In this document: in pieces, positions 16,941 to 25,091 of the stretch | Numbering within the stretch: position 1 is the first letter of the stretch | Layout of the letters: the number at the start of each line of letters is the position of its first letter | Made by a program: the position numbers and the translations under genes | Notes under the pieces: generated by a model | The model's input: the letters and a program-made list of their open reading frames with translations, nothing else | What the model was told of the DNA's origin: nothing | The model's database searches: none | Assembly (NCBI RefSeq): GCF_002080455.1 | Contig: NZ_CP020555.1 | Location: 2,666,001 to 2,730,000, forward strand | Source: Streptomyces sp. Sge12 | GTDB lineage: Bacteria; Actinomycetota; Actinomycetes; Streptomycetales; Streptomycetaceae | Reading direction: 5' to 3' | Length of the DNA: 64,000 nt

Positions 16941-17635
16941 GACGGCTCCAGGGTGCTGAGCAGGCGGGGGGCGCGGGCGGGCGTGCGGCCGGGCGGGGTG
17001 CGCAGGCAGCGGCGGGCGGCCGGGGTCCCGGGCAGCGGGGGCAGCAGCACGGCGGCGGCCACGACGAACAGGGCGGCCGGCAGCGGCGCGTACAGCAGGG
17101 CGGCCGCGCAGAGCAGTGCGCGCAGGGCGCTCTCGCCGATCGCTCGGGCGAGGGCGCGGCCCGGGGTGGTCCCGCGCTCGCACCACAGCCGCAGCCGGTC
17201 GAAGGACCAGGCGGTGGCCCAGCCCATGAGCGGGCGGAACACCAGGCGGTCGGCGAGGGCGCCGAAGCGGCCCCAGCGCGGGCGGTAGTCGTAGCCGGTG
17301 AGGAAGCGGATCCCGTCGGGGCCGGGGACGTAGCGCCAGTAGCCGCTGCCCTCGGCGAGCAGCGACAGGGGGTGTTCCGAGGCGGACCGCAGCGCGGAGA
17401 CCCGGGTCCCGTCGGCGCGGTGGCGTTCCCCGGCGGAGATGCCGGTCCCGTCGACGGAGACGAACGGCAGCACGCGGGTCGCGTACCGGAACCGCTGGGG
17501 TTCGCCCTCGGCGCGCGGGAGGTAGCCGATGGAGGTGAACCGCAGGTCCCACCGCTGGTGCTGCGCCGGGTCCTGGCTGCGTTCCCAGAGCTCGTCCATG
17601 CCGGCCCGGATGCGCGTCTCGACGTACAGGCCCAT
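16937..17635 (-). CDS. SRPBCC-like protein with C-terminal membrane segment
   Basis: 232 residues. The first 150 look like a START/SRPBCC lipid- or ligand-binding fold (MGLYVETRIRAGMDELWERS, then DPAQHQRWDLRFTSIGYLPR). Hydrophobic stretches follow (around residues 166-200), so it may be membrane attached. ATG 17635 is used, with GTG 17641 just upstream as an alternative; a G-rich tract serves as the ribosome site. First gene of the TetR-controlled operon. A role in handling a hydrophobic small molecule is an inference from the fold only. Confidence 0.7.
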   Translation of the reverse strand: MGLYVETRIRAGMDELWERSQDPAQHQRWDLRFTSIGYLPRAEGEPQRFRYATRVLPFVSVDGTGISAGERHRADGTRVSALRSASEHPLSLLAEGSGYWRYVPGPDGIRFLTGYDYRPRWGRFGALADRLVFRPLMGWATAWSFDRLRLWCERGTTPGRALARAIGESALRALLCAAALLYAPLPAALFVVAAAVLLPPLPGTPAARRCLRTPPGRTPARAPRLLSTLEPS

Positions 17636-17657
17636 CTCCACCCCCCCGTTTCAGGTG

Positions 17658-17707
17658 TTGAGCGATCGCTCAAACGGCACCCTAGGTGAATTTGAGCGAT
17701 CGCTCAA
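17658..17707. promoter_or_regulatory. Two identical 16-bp palindromic operators
   Basis: TTGAGCGATCGCTCAA occurs at 17658-17673 and again at 17692-17707, 34 bases start to start. Each is a perfect palindrome, and both lie directly in front of the SRPBCC-DUF4166-tetR operon. This pattern is strong evidence of a dimeric repressor binding twice; the operon's own TetR is the best candidate. Confidence 0.85.
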
Positions 17708-17815
17708 GCCGCTGCGGCCGGGCGCCGGGCACACGAAAGCGCCCCCGGCCGGGTGGCCGGGGGCGCTGGGGGCGCTGGGGGAAATGCCGGTGGAACGGGA
17801 GCCGGTGAGGGGGCC

Positions 17816-18112
17816 TCAGCCCTCGGCGAGGTGCCGCTCCACCGTCTCGACCTTCGAGGTGATCCCGTCGTGGACCCCGGGGCGGATGTCGGCCTTCAGG
17901 ATGAAGGAGACGCGCGGCGCCCGCTCCTCGACGGCCGCCACCGCACGCCGGACCACGTCCATGACCTCGTCCCAAGGTCCTTCGACGGTGGTGAACATCG
18001 CGTCGGTGCGGTTCGGCAGCCCGGACTCGCGGACCACCCGGACCGCGTCGGCGACGTACTCGCCGACCTCTTCGCCGACCCCGAGCGGGGTCACGGAGAA
18101 CGCGACGATCAT
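17816..18112 (-). CDS. MTH1187/YqgV family thiamine-binding-like protein
   Basis: 98 residues of the small ferredoxin-fold family once called DUF77 (MTH1187/YkoF-like): [27 protein letters not shown]-type middle (here [20 protein letters not shown]) and an acidic/basic end. Some relatives bind thiamine; binding here is not shown. The ATG at 18112 overlaps the upstream DUF3817 gene's stop (ATGA), so the two are coupled. Confidence 0.82.
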   Translation of the reverse strand: MIVAFSVTPLGVGEEVGEYVADAVRVVRESGLPNRTDAMFTTVEGPWDEVMDVVRRAVAAVEERAPRVSFILKADIRPGVHDGITSKVETVERHLAEG

Positions 18113-18453
18113 GCGCCGGCCGCCTCGCGCGCACGGGCCGCGATCACGCTGTCGCCCTCTTCGCGCTTGAGGAGCTTGTCGCCGTACAGCCCGCCGAAGG
18201 GCACCAGTGCCAGCACGAAGAACAGCAGGGCCTTCTTGAAGGGCCACTTCGCCTTGTTCCACACGTCCAGCAGGAAGACCGCGTACAGGACGAACAGGAT
18301 CCCGTGGATGGCACCGAGCGGCATCATCAGGTAGTCGATGTCCGAGACCCGGCTCAGCAGCGAGCCGAAGATCAGCAGGGCCGGGAACGACAGCGCCTCC
18401 GGGACGGAGACGAGGCGGAGCCGGTGCAGGGCGGAGGCGGTCTTGATGTCCAC
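18109..18453 (-). CDS. DUF3817 small membrane protein (second copy)
   Basis: 114 residues with about three hydrophobic spans and the family segments [20 protein letters not shown] and NKAKWPFKK. It is a distant paralogue of the 10155-10484 protein. The start is GTG 18453, with GAAGG upstream. Its stop overlaps the ATG of the MTH1187-family gene. No function is known. Confidence 0.8.
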   Translation of the reverse strand: MDIKTASALHRLRLVSVPEALSFPALLIFGSLLSRVSDIDYLMMPLGAIHGILFVLYAVFLLDVWNKAKWPFKKALLFFVLALVPFGGLYGDKLLKREEGDSVIAARAREAAGA

Positions 18454-18650
18454 GTGGAACCTTCGGGGTGGAGGCCAGGGTCCCTCCCAGTGTCTCAGCC
18501 GCTTTACGGGATCTTGGCCCGGCCCCTCCCCCGCCGGCGCCCGGACGGGGGTCCGGCAGCGCGACGGCATCGCCCCCTTATCGCCCGGGTGTGGCATATA
18601 TCGGCCACAGGGCCCTGTTCGGGGTCGCCCGCTGCCGATAACGTCTTCCC

Positions 18651-19289
18651 GTGGCTCAGTTCCGACTCCAAGGCAGCAAGGTGCTGGCCGTCGACCTGAC
18701 CGGGGATGCCGTGAAAGCGAAGAACGGCTCCATGGTCGCGTACGACGGGCAGATGGCCTTCAAGAAGATGTCCGGCGGTGGCGAAGGCCTCCGCGGCATG
18801 GTGACCCGCCGGCTGACCGGCGAACAGATGACGGTGATGGAGGTGCAGGGGCACGGCACGTGCTTCTTCGCCGACCGCGCAAGTGAGATCAATCTGGTCA
18901 ACCTGCACGGCGAGAAGCTCTATGTCGAGTCCAGCAACCTGCTGTGCACCGACGCCGGTCTGCGCACCGGCACCACCTTCACCGGCCTGCGCGGCGCGAC
19001 GACGGGCAACGGCCTGTTCACCACGACCGTCGAGGGTTCGGGCCAGGCCGCGATCATGTCCGACGGTCCGGCCGTGGTGCTGCGCGTGAGCGCCCAGTAC
19101 CCGCTCTCCGTCGACCCCGGCGCGTACATCGCGCACACGGGCAACCTCCAGCAGTCCTTCCAGTCCGGTGTGAACTTCCGCACACTCATCGGCGAGGGCT
19201 CCGGCGAGGCGTTCCAGATCCGCTTCGAGGGCGAGGGCCTGGTCTACGTGCAGCCCAGCGAGCGCAACACCGTCGGGGGCGACATCTGA
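18651..19289 (+). CDS. AIM24 family protein 1
   Basis: 212 residues of the AIM24 (formerly DUF124) beta-sheet family: QGSKVLAVDLTGDAVKAKNG, GNGLFTTTVEGSGQAAIMSD and a C-terminal GEGSGEAFQIRFEGEGLVYV. The bacterial family has no established biochemical role; the yeast namesake is mitochondrial. There is no signal peptide or membrane span. The start is GTG 18651. First of three adjacent AIM24 genes with overlapping ends, surely one transcript. Confidence 0.88.
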   Translation: MAQFRLQGSKVLAVDLTGDAVKAKNGSMVAYDGQMAFKKMSGGGEGLRGMVTRRLTGEQMTVMEVQGHGTCFFADRASEINLVNLHGEKLYVESSNLLCTDAGLRTGTTFTGLRGATTGNGLFTTTVEGSGQAAIMSDGPAVVLRVSAQYPLSVDPGAYIAHTGNLQQSFQSGVNFRTLIGEGSGEAFQIRFEGEGLVYVQPSERNTVGGDI

Positions 19290-19939
19290 TGCCGTTCCGC
19301 GAGATCAACTCGAAGATGGTCGAGGCCCAGGTCGTCCCGGGTCAGAAGATGTACAGCCAGCGCGGCGCGATGCTCGCGTACCGCGGCGAGGTCTCCTTCA
19401 CCCCGAGCCTGACCGGTGGTCAGGGCGGGGTCATGGGCATGATCGGGCGCCGGGTGGCGAACGAGCAGACCCCGCTGATGACGGTCGAGGGCAGCGGCAC
19501 CGTGATGTTCGGCCACGGCGGCCACCACATCCAGGTCATCAACCTGTCCGGCGAGACCCTCTACGTCGAGGCCGACCGGCTGCTCGCCTTCGACGGCACC
19601 CTCCAGCAGGGCACGATGTTCATGGGCTCCCAGGGCGGGGTCATGGGCATGGTCCGCGGCCAGGTGACCGGGCAGGGCCTGTTCACCACCACCCTCAAGG
19701 GCCACGGCTCGGTCGCGGTGATGGCCCACGGCGGGGTCATCGAGCTGCCGATCACCCCCCAGCGCCCGATCCACGTGGACCCGCAGGCGTACGTCGCCCA
19801 CCACGGCGACGTGCGCAACAAGCTCTCCACCGCGCTCGGCTGGCGGGACATGGTGGGCCGCGGCTCGGGCGAGGCGTTCCAGCTGGAGCTGTCCGGCCAG
19901 GGCGCGGTGTACGTACAGGCCTCCGAGGAGAAGCTGTGA
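19289..19939 (+). CDS. AIM24 family protein 2
   Basis: 216 residues with the same family elements as its neighbour: GQKMYSQRGAMLAYRGEVSF, GQGLFTTTLKGHGSVAVMAH and RGSGEAFQLELSGQGAVYVQ. The ATG overlaps the preceding TGA by one base. Glycine-rich GGQGGVMGM turns occur twice (about residues 43-51 and 112-120), pointing to internal duplication of the beta structure. Confidence 0.88.
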   Translation: MPFREINSKMVEAQVVPGQKMYSQRGAMLAYRGEVSFTPSLTGGQGGVMGMIGRRVANEQTPLMTVEGSGTVMFGHGGHHIQVINLSGETLYVEADRLLAFDGTLQQGTMFMGSQGGVMGMVRGQVTGQGLFTTTLKGHGSVAVMAHGGVIELPITPQRPIHVDPQAYVAHHGDVRNKLSTALGWRDMVGRGSGEAFQLELSGQGAVYVQASEEKL

Positions 19940-20754
19940 ACTTTGGCCCCGTGACCGGCGGACCGGGCGGCCCGACGGTCTTCGACCCGTACACGCTGCC
20001 CTCCGACGACAACGTGAACGCGTACACCTTCTGCGTGGAGCTCAAGGGGAGCCAGTGGTTCCTGCAGAAGGGCAAGATGATCTCGTACTACGGGCACATC
20101 GAGTTCAACGGCATCGGCAACGGGCGCTTCGACCGCCTGCTGCGCACCAGCTTCCACTCGCCGCTGCACGCCAGCGACTGGGTGGTGGCCGAGGGCTCGG
20201 GCAAGATGCTGCTGGCCGACCGGGCCTTCGACGTGAACTCGTACGACCTGGACAACGGCAATCTGACGATCCGTTCGGGCAACCTGCTCGCGTACCAACC
20301 CTCGCTCGCCCTGAAGCAGTCGATCGTGCCGGGCTTCCTGACGCTGATCGGAACCGGGAAGTTCGTGGCGGCGTCCAACGGACCGGTGGTGTTCATGGAA
20401 CCGCCGCTGCGCGTGGACCCGCAGGCGCTGGTGGGCTGGGCGGACTGCCCCTCGCCGTGCCACCACTACGACCACGGCTACATGACGGGCGTGATGGGCG
20501 GACTGCGTTCGCTGACCGGCATCGGGGGCAGCTCCGGCGAGGAGCACCAGTTCGAGTTCGTCGGTGCGGGCACGGTGCTGCTGCAGTCGTCGGAGATGCT
20601 GATGGCGGAGCAGGCGATCGGCGCGGTCGGCGCCAACGCGGCCACGGGCAACGCGCAGGGCGTCCCGGGGGCCGGCCAGGGCCCGATGGGGCAGCTGGGC
20701 GTGCCGCGGATGCCGGGACAGCTGGGTGATCTCCAGCGCCGACTCGGACTGTGA
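19936..20754 (+). CDS. AIM24 family protein 3
   Basis: 272 residues, the longest of the three, starting at GTG 19936, which overlaps the previous stop (GTGA). The family core (VELKGSQWFLQKGKMISYYG through GEEHQFEFVGAGTVLLQSSE) is followed by a Gly/Pro/Gln-rich tail of about 45 residues ending in a short helix. It contains the sequence DCPSPCHHYDHGY, with two cysteines and three histidines near residues 174-186, a possible metal site that copies 1 and 2 lack. Confidence 0.85.
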   Translation: MNFGPVTGGPGGPTVFDPYTLPSDDNVNAYTFCVELKGSQWFLQKGKMISYYGHIEFNGIGNGRFDRLLRTSFHSPLHASDWVVAEGSGKMLLADRAFDVNSYDLDNGNLTIRSGNLLAYQPSLALKQSIVPGFLTLIGTGKFVAASNGPVVFMEPPLRVDPQALVGWADCPSPCHHYDHGYMTGVMGGLRSLTGIGGSSGEEHQFEFVGAGTVLLQSSEMLMAEQAIGAVGANAATGNAQGVPGAGQGPMGQLGVPRMPGQLGDLQRRLGL

Positions 20755-20770
20755 CCTGCCAGACCTCCGA

Positions 20771-20810
20771 AATTTTGTACGTAATTCAACTTTTTAGGTA
20801 GAGTTCATTC
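20771..20810 (+). promoter_or_regulatory. AT-rich promoter region of the MarR gene
   Basis: About 40 bases (AATTTTGTACGTAATTC and on through TTTTTAGGTAGAGTTC) are strikingly AT-rich against the local background and end at the ATG of the MarR gene. No Shine-Dalgarno sequence is evident, so a leaderless or nearly leaderless message is possible. Confidence 0.45.
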
Positions 20811-21296
20811 ATGGAGACCATGGAGACCGAGACGGCCACGCGCTGGCTGACCGACGCCGAGCAGTGCGCCTGGCGCACCCACCTGGACGTCAGCAGACTG
20901 CTGATGCACCAGCTGGAAAAGGATCTCCAGCCCTTCGGACTCACCAACAACGACTACGAGATCCTCGTGAACCTCTCGGAGTCGCCGGACCACCGGCTGC
21001 GGATGAGCGACCTGGCGACCGCCACGCTCCAGTCCAAGAGCCGGCTGTCCCACCAGATCACCCGCATGGAGACGGCGGGCCTGGTACGCCGGGTGAACTG
21101 CGAGTCCGACCGCCGCGGCCTGTACGCGGTGCTCACGGACGAGGGCATGGAGACGATGCGACGGGTCGCCCCGCACCACGTGGCATCCGTCCGCCAGCAC
21201 TTCATCGACCTGCTGCCGCCGGAGGCCCTGGCGGCGCTGCGCTCCTCGCTGGCCCCGGTGGCCGAGCACCTGCGCGACAACCGCGGCAAGGTCTGA
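20811..21296 (+). CDS. MarR-family transcriptional regulator
   Basis: 161 residues with the MarR winged helix: LTNNDYEILVNLSESPDHRL, RMSDLATATLQSKSRLSHQI (recognition helix) and the wing CESDRRGLYAVLTDEG. Three ATG codons lie close together at the start (20811, 20820 and further); I take the first. Its AT-rich promoter region is unlike its surroundings. The target is not evident; the AIM24 genes end 56 bases upstream on the same strand. Confidence 0.88.
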   Translation: METMETETATRWLTDAEQCAWRTHLDVSRLLMHQLEKDLQPFGLTNNDYEILVNLSESPDHRLRMSDLATATLQSKSRLSHQITRMETAGLVRRVNCESDRRGLYAVLTDEGMETMRRVAPHHVASVRQHFIDLLPPEALAALRSSLAPVAEHLRDNRGKV

Positions 21297-21417
21297 GGCC
21301 GCCGCCGTCCGGGGTGCGCGCTCTCGTCGCGCCCCGGGCGGCGATCGGCCCGACAATGGCTGGGAACGCTCGCTGCCGGCCCCGTGCCCGTCGGGCCGGC
21401 CTGAGGAGGTCCAGCGT

Positions 21418-22005
21418 ATGAAGCGCAACGTGTTCGTCACCGCAGCCGTGTCCGTGACCCTGCTGGTCGCGGGACCCGTCGCCACCAGTGCCGCCGCGGC
21501 GTCCGCCGACACGGCGAGAACCGCCCCCGCGGCCGCGGCCCGGGCGGACGTCACGGCCGAGCAGGCCGTGGCCGCCGCCCTCAAGGACTACCCCGGCGTC
21601 GTCGAGTCCCTCGACAGGGACGGCAACGTCTGGCACGTGGACGTGATCACCAAGGACGGCAAGGGCCACGCCGAGCTGGAGGTCGACGCCGCCACGGGCA
21701 AGGTCACCCGCGAGAACGTGGACACCGACGAGAACCCGAGCGAGCACAAGGACCTGCTCGCGGCCAAGGTCACCGCGGAACAGGCCGCCAAGGCCGCCGT
21801 GGCGGCCCACCCGGGCACGGTGTGGACCGTGGAATGGGACTCCGACGACGACAACGGCCAGACCGCCTACTGGCACGTCGAGGTGCGCGGCTCCGACGGC
21901 AAGACCTGGGACGGATCCGTGGACGCCACGACCGGCAAGGTCACCGCGCAGTCCGACTCGGACTCGGACTCCGATTCGGACTCGGACTCCGACCAGAACA
22001 ACTGA
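21418..22005 (+). CDS. Secreted PepSY-domain protein
   Basis: 195 residues: signal peptide (about 1-28), two PepSY domains (about 43-108 and 115-180) with ...VWHVDVITKDGKGHAELEVD and AYWHVEVRGSDGKTWDGSVD, and a tail of alternating Ser and Asp (about 178-192). PepSY modules are thought to inhibit or chaperone secreted peptidases or to sit in envelope sensing proteins. The acidic Ser-Asp tail may bind calcium; that is inference. The start has GAGGAGGTCC upstream at good distance. Convergent with meaB. Confidence 0.87.
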   Translation: MKRNVFVTAAVSVTLLVAGPVATSAAAASADTARTAPAAAARADVTAEQAVAAALKDYPGVVESLDRDGNVWHVDVITKDGKGHAELEVDAATGKVTRENVDTDENPSEHKDLLAAKVTAEQAAKAAVAAHPGTVWTVEWDSDDDNGQTAYWHVEVRGSDGKTWDGSVDATTGKVTAQSDSDSDSDSDSDSDQNN

Positions 22006-22016
22006 CGCCCCCGGCC

Positions 22017-22056
22017 CGGCCCCGGCAGCGACGCCGCACGCGCCCTGCCGGGGCCG
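22017..22056. terminator. Hairpin between convergent PepSY and meaB genes
   Basis: CGGCCCCGGCAG (22017-22028) pairs with CTGCCGGGGCCG (22045-22056), 16-base loop. It occupies the 64-base convergent gap. No T-run. Confidence 0.55.
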
Positions 22057-22069
22057 GCCCGCGCCCGGC

Positions 22070-23032
22070 CTAGGCCTCCGTCAGGGTCGCCAGCAGTGCG
22101 TCCGCCGCCGCGTACGGGTCCAGCTCGCCCACGGCCACCCGCGCGGCCAGCGCGTCCAGGTGGGCGTCACCGTGCAGGTCCGCCATCCGCGCCCGCAGCG
22201 CCGTCACGGCGATCGTCTCGACCTCCCGGGCCGCCCGGGCCGCCCGGCGCTGCGCCAGTACCCCGCGCTCGTCCATCCACGCCCGGTGCTTCTCCAGCGC
22301 CTCGACCAGCTCGTCGATGCCCTGGCCGCGGGCCGCGACCGTCTTCACGATCGGCGGCCGCCAGTCGTCCCGGCCCCGCGCCTCGCCCAGGCCCAGCATG
22401 TGGTTCAGCTCCCGGGCCGTCGCGTCCGCGCCGTCCCGGTCCGCCTTGTTGACCACGTACACGTCGCCGATCTCCAGGATGCCCGCCTTGGCGGCCTGGA
22501 TGCCGTCGCCCATGCCGGGCGCCAGCAGCACCACCGAGGTGTCGGCCTGGGAGGCGATCTCCACCTCCGACTGCCCGACCCCGACCGTCTCGACGAGGAT
22601 CACCTCGCAGCCGGCGGCGTCCAGCACCCGGATCGCCTGCGGGGCGGCCCAGGCGAGCCCTCCCAGGTGGCCCCGGGTGGCCATGGAGCGGATGTAGACC
22701 CCCGGGTCGGAGGCGTGGTCCGACATCCGCACCCGGTCGCCGAGCAGCGCGCCGCCCGAGAAGGGCGAGGACGGGTCCACGGCCAGGACGCCGACCCGCT
22801 TGCCGGCCTTGCGGTACGCGGACACGAGCGCCGAGGTCGAGGTCGACTTGCCGACACCCGGCGACCCCGTCAGCCCCACCACGTACGCCCCGCCCGTCAG
22901 CGGCGCCAGCGCGGCCATCACCTCGCGCAGCTGCGGGGACGCCCCCTCGACCAGCGAGATCAGCCGGGCCACCGCTCTCGGCCGGCCCTCACGGGCCTGG
23001 GCCACCAGCTGGGGGACGTCCACCGCCGTCAT
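22070..23032 (-). CDS. meaB: MeaB/ArgK-type G-protein chaperone of B12-dependent mutase
   Basis: 320-residue SIMIBI GTPase that loads and protects adenosylcobalamin in methylmalonyl-CoA or isobutyryl-CoA mutases. P-loop GSPGVGKST (56-64), the switch region DPSSPFSGGALLGDRVRM, ETVGVGQSE (Walker B/switch) and NKADRDGA (base recognition). The start is ATG 23032. It lies downstream of the thiolase gene on minus but is separated from it by an intrinsic terminator, so it may have its own promoter. Within this window the likely client is IcmA; a methylmalonyl-CoA mutase elsewhere is just as possible. Confidence 0.93.
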   Translation of the reverse strand: MTAVDVPQLVAQAREGRPRAVARLISLVEGASPQLREVMAALAPLTGGAYVVGLTGSPGVGKSTSTSALVSAYRKAGKRVGVLAVDPSSPFSGGALLGDRVRMSDHASDPGVYIRSMATRGHLGGLAWAAPQAIRVLDAAGCEVILVETVGVGQSEVEIASQADTSVVLLAPGMGDGIQAAKAGILEIGDVYVVNKADRDGADATARELNHMLGLGEARGRDDWRPPIVKTVAARGQGIDELVEALEKHRAWMDERGVLAQRRAARAAREVETIAVTALRARMADLHGDAHLDALAARVAVGELDPYAAADALLATLTEA

Positions 23033-23086
23033 ACGTGCTGCGCTCCTCGGTTCTCGTACGGGATGCGTGCGGGCCGCCAGGCCCGG

Positions 23087-23126
23087 GGAAAAGGGGCCGC
23101 CGGCCCCGTGTCGGGGCCGGCGGCCC
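23087..23126 (-). terminator. Intrinsic terminator after the thiolase gene
   Basis: A perfect 14-bp stem (23094-23107 with 23113-23126, 5-base loop) is followed on the minus strand by TTTTCCCC. It begins 8 bases past the thiolase stop. Confidence 0.8.
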
Positions 23127-23134
23127 GGCACTGC

Positions 23135-24334
23135 CTACTTGGCGACGCGGACGATCAGCGCGTCGCCCTGGCCGCCGCCGCCGCACAGGGCGGCCGCGCC
23201 GACGCCGCCGCCGCGGCGCTTGAGCTCCAGCGCCAGGTGCAGCACCACACGGGCTCCGGACATGCCGATCGGGTGGCCCAGGGCAATGGCGCCACCATTG
23301 ACGTTCACCTTTTCCGGGGTCACGCCGAGGTCCTTCATTGACTGCACGGCGACCGCCGCGAAGGCCTCGTTGATCTCGATAAGGTCCAGGTCGGAGACCT
23401 GGAGGCCCTCCTTCTTCAGCGCGTGCAGGATCGCGTTCGACGGCTGCGACTGGAGGGAGTTGTCGGGGCCGGCCACGTTGCCGTGGGCGCCGATCTCGGC
23501 GATCCACTCCAGGCCGAGCTCCTCGGCCTTCGCCTTGCTCATCACGACCACGGCGGCCGCGCCGTCGCTGATCTGGGAGGAGGTGCCGGCGGTGATGGTG
23601 CCGTCCTTGGCGAAGGCCGGACGCAGCTTGCCGAGGGACTCCACCGTGGTCTCGGGGCGGATGCCCTCGTCCGACGAGAAGATGACCGGGTCGCCCTTGC
23701 GCTGCGGGATCTCCACGGGGACGATCTCGGCCTCGAAGACGCCGTTCTTCTGCGCGGCCGCGGCCCGCTGGTGCGAGGAGGCGGCGAATTCGTCCTGCGG
23801 GGCGCGCTCGATGCCCAGGCGGGTGTTGTGCTTCTCGGTGGACTCGCCCATCGCGATGTTCTCGAAGGCGTCGGTCAGGCCGTCGTAGGCCATCGCGTCC
23901 AGCATCTCGATGGCGCCGTACTTGAAGCCCTCGCGGGACTTGGGCAGCAGGTGCGGGGCGTTGGTCATGGACTCCTGACCGCCCGCGACCACGATGTCGA
24001 ACTCCCCGGCGCGGATCAGCTGGTCGGCCAGCGCGATCGCGTCCAGACCCGAGAGACACACCTTGTTGATCGTGAGGGCGGGCACGTTCATCGGAATGCC
24101 GGCCTTGACCGCCGCCTGGCGGGCGGGGATCTGGCCCGCGCCGGCCTGCAGCACCTGGCCCATGATCACGTACTGCACCTGGTCGCCGGAGATCCCGGCC
24201 CGGTCCAGCGCGGACTTGATGGCGAAGCCGCCGAGGTCGGCACCCGAGAAGGACTTCAGCGAGCCGAGCAGCCGCCCCATGGGCGTGCGGGCCCCGGCGA
24301 CGATCACAGAAGTGGTGTTGTTCGATCCGGACAT
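23135..24334 (-). CDS. Acetyl-CoA acetyltransferase (thiolase)
   Basis: 399 residues, normal for a biosynthetic thiolase that condenses two acetyl-CoA to acetoacetyl-CoA or works in reverse. The catalytic residues are all present: Cys93 in NKVCLSGLD, His354 in [10 protein letters not shown] and Cys384 in CGGGGQG. The ATG at 24334 opens the gene, divergent from the epimerase gene with a 135-base gap. With the 3-hydroxybutyryl-CoA dehydrogenase at 41 kb it can supply C4 acyl-CoA units to the ethylmalonyl-CoA or butyryl-CoA routes; that link is inferred from known pathways. Confidence 0.95.
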   Translation of the reverse strand: MSGSNNTTSVIVAGARTPMGRLLGSLKSFSGADLGGFAIKSALDRAGISGDQVQYVIMGQVLQAGAGQIPARQAAVKAGIPMNVPALTINKVCLSGLDAIALADQLIRAGEFDIVVAGGQESMTNAPHLLPKSREGFKYGAIEMLDAMAYDGLTDAFENIAMGESTEKHNTRLGIERAPQDEFAASSHQRAAAAQKNGVFEAEIVPVEIPQRKGDPVIFSSDEGIRPETTVESLGKLRPAFAKDGTITAGTSSQISDGAAAVVVMSKAKAEELGLEWIAEIGAHGNVAGPDNSLQSQPSNAILHALKKEGLQVSDLDLIEINEAFAAVAVQSMKDLGVTPEKVNVNGGAIALGHPIGMSGARVVLHLALELKRRGGGVGAAALCGGGGQGDALIVRVAK

Positions 24335-24380
24335 GAGGCACAGCCCCTTGGATGAGGAGTGAACGAGGGTTTACGTGAAT

Positions 24381-24394
24381 GTACTGGGCGGTAC
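24381..24394. promoter_or_regulatory. Weak GTAC-N6-GTAC palindrome in a divergent promoter region
   Basis: GTACTGGGCGGTAC lies between divergent thiolase and epimerase genes and looks like the TTACTGGCGGGTAA motif at 6104. Short arms mean it could be chance. Confidence 0.25.
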
Positions 24395-24469
24395 CGCAGC
24401 GGTCACCGGGCTGCCGGTGTGATCGCGCGCACGTTGCGTGACCACCCCCTTCAGGAGTGCACTGTCCCC

Positions 24470-24898
24470 ATGCTGACAAGAATCGACCACATCGGGATCG
24501 CCTGCTTCGACCTGGACAAGACTGTCGAGTTCTACCGTGCCACGTACGGCTTCGAGGTGTTCCACTCCGAGGTCAACGAGGAGCAGGGTGTCCGCGAGGC
24601 CATGTTGAAGATCAACGAAACCTCGGACGGCGGCGCCTCCTACCTCCAGCTCCTGGAACCCACCCGCGAGGACTCCGCCGTGGGCAAGTGGCTGGCCAAG
24701 AACGGCGAGGGGGTCCACCACATCGCCTTCGGCACCGAGGACGTCCAGGGGGACTCGGAGGCCATCCGCGGCAAGGGCGTCCGGGTCCTCTACGACCAGC
24801 CCCGCACGGGCTCGATGGGCTCCTCGATCACCTTCCTGCACCCCAAGGACTGCCACGGCGTCCTCACCGAACTGGTCACCTCGAACCCCCAGCACTGA
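24470..24898 (+). CDS. mce: Methylmalonyl-CoA epimerase
   Basis: 142 residues, VOC-superfamily metal enzyme that interconverts (2R)- and (2S)-methylmalonyl-CoA, between propionyl-CoA carboxylase and the B12 mutase. The paired beta-alpha-beta modules show the expected ligands: His7 (RIDHIGIA), Gln60 (YLQLLEP), His83/His84 (GVHHIAFG) and Glu134 (VLTELV). The ATG at 24470 is used; AGGAG lies 12 bases before it, rather far. Divergent from the thiolase gene, and followed by a hairpin before scy. Confidence 0.94.
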   Translation: MLTRIDHIGIACFDLDKTVEFYRATYGFEVFHSEVNEEQGVREAMLKINETSDGGASYLQLLEPTREDSAVGKWLAKNGEGVHHIAFGTEDVQGDSEAIRGKGVRVLYDQPRTGSMGSSITFLHPKDCHGVLTELVTSNPQH

Positions 24899-24919
24899 TG
24901 GACCACTGATGGCCCGATT

Positions 24920-24954
24920 CCCCGGCCGGTAGAGTGGCCATGGCTCGGCCGGGG
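24920..24954 (+). terminator. Hairpin after the epimerase gene
   Basis: CCCCGGCCG (24920-24928) pairs with CGGCCGGGG (24946-24954). It starts 22 bases past the epimerase stop and precedes scy. GC-rich without T-run. Confidence 0.5.
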
Positions 24955-25091
24955 TTCGGTGCGGAAACGGGGTCGGGGCCTGTGACCCCTGCCCCGGTAT
25001 CTGACACCATTCCCCCGGGGGCGTCGTTCAGCGGGCGAGCGATGCTCATTTGGGAGTGAGCTTGCGACCAGGGGACGGATGGGACCGCGCT

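Noticed and set aside
21949..22002. Simple sequence repeat of GACTCG-type hexamers
   Set aside because: It encodes the Ser-Asp tail of the PepSY protein; it is coding low complexity, not a separate repeat element.
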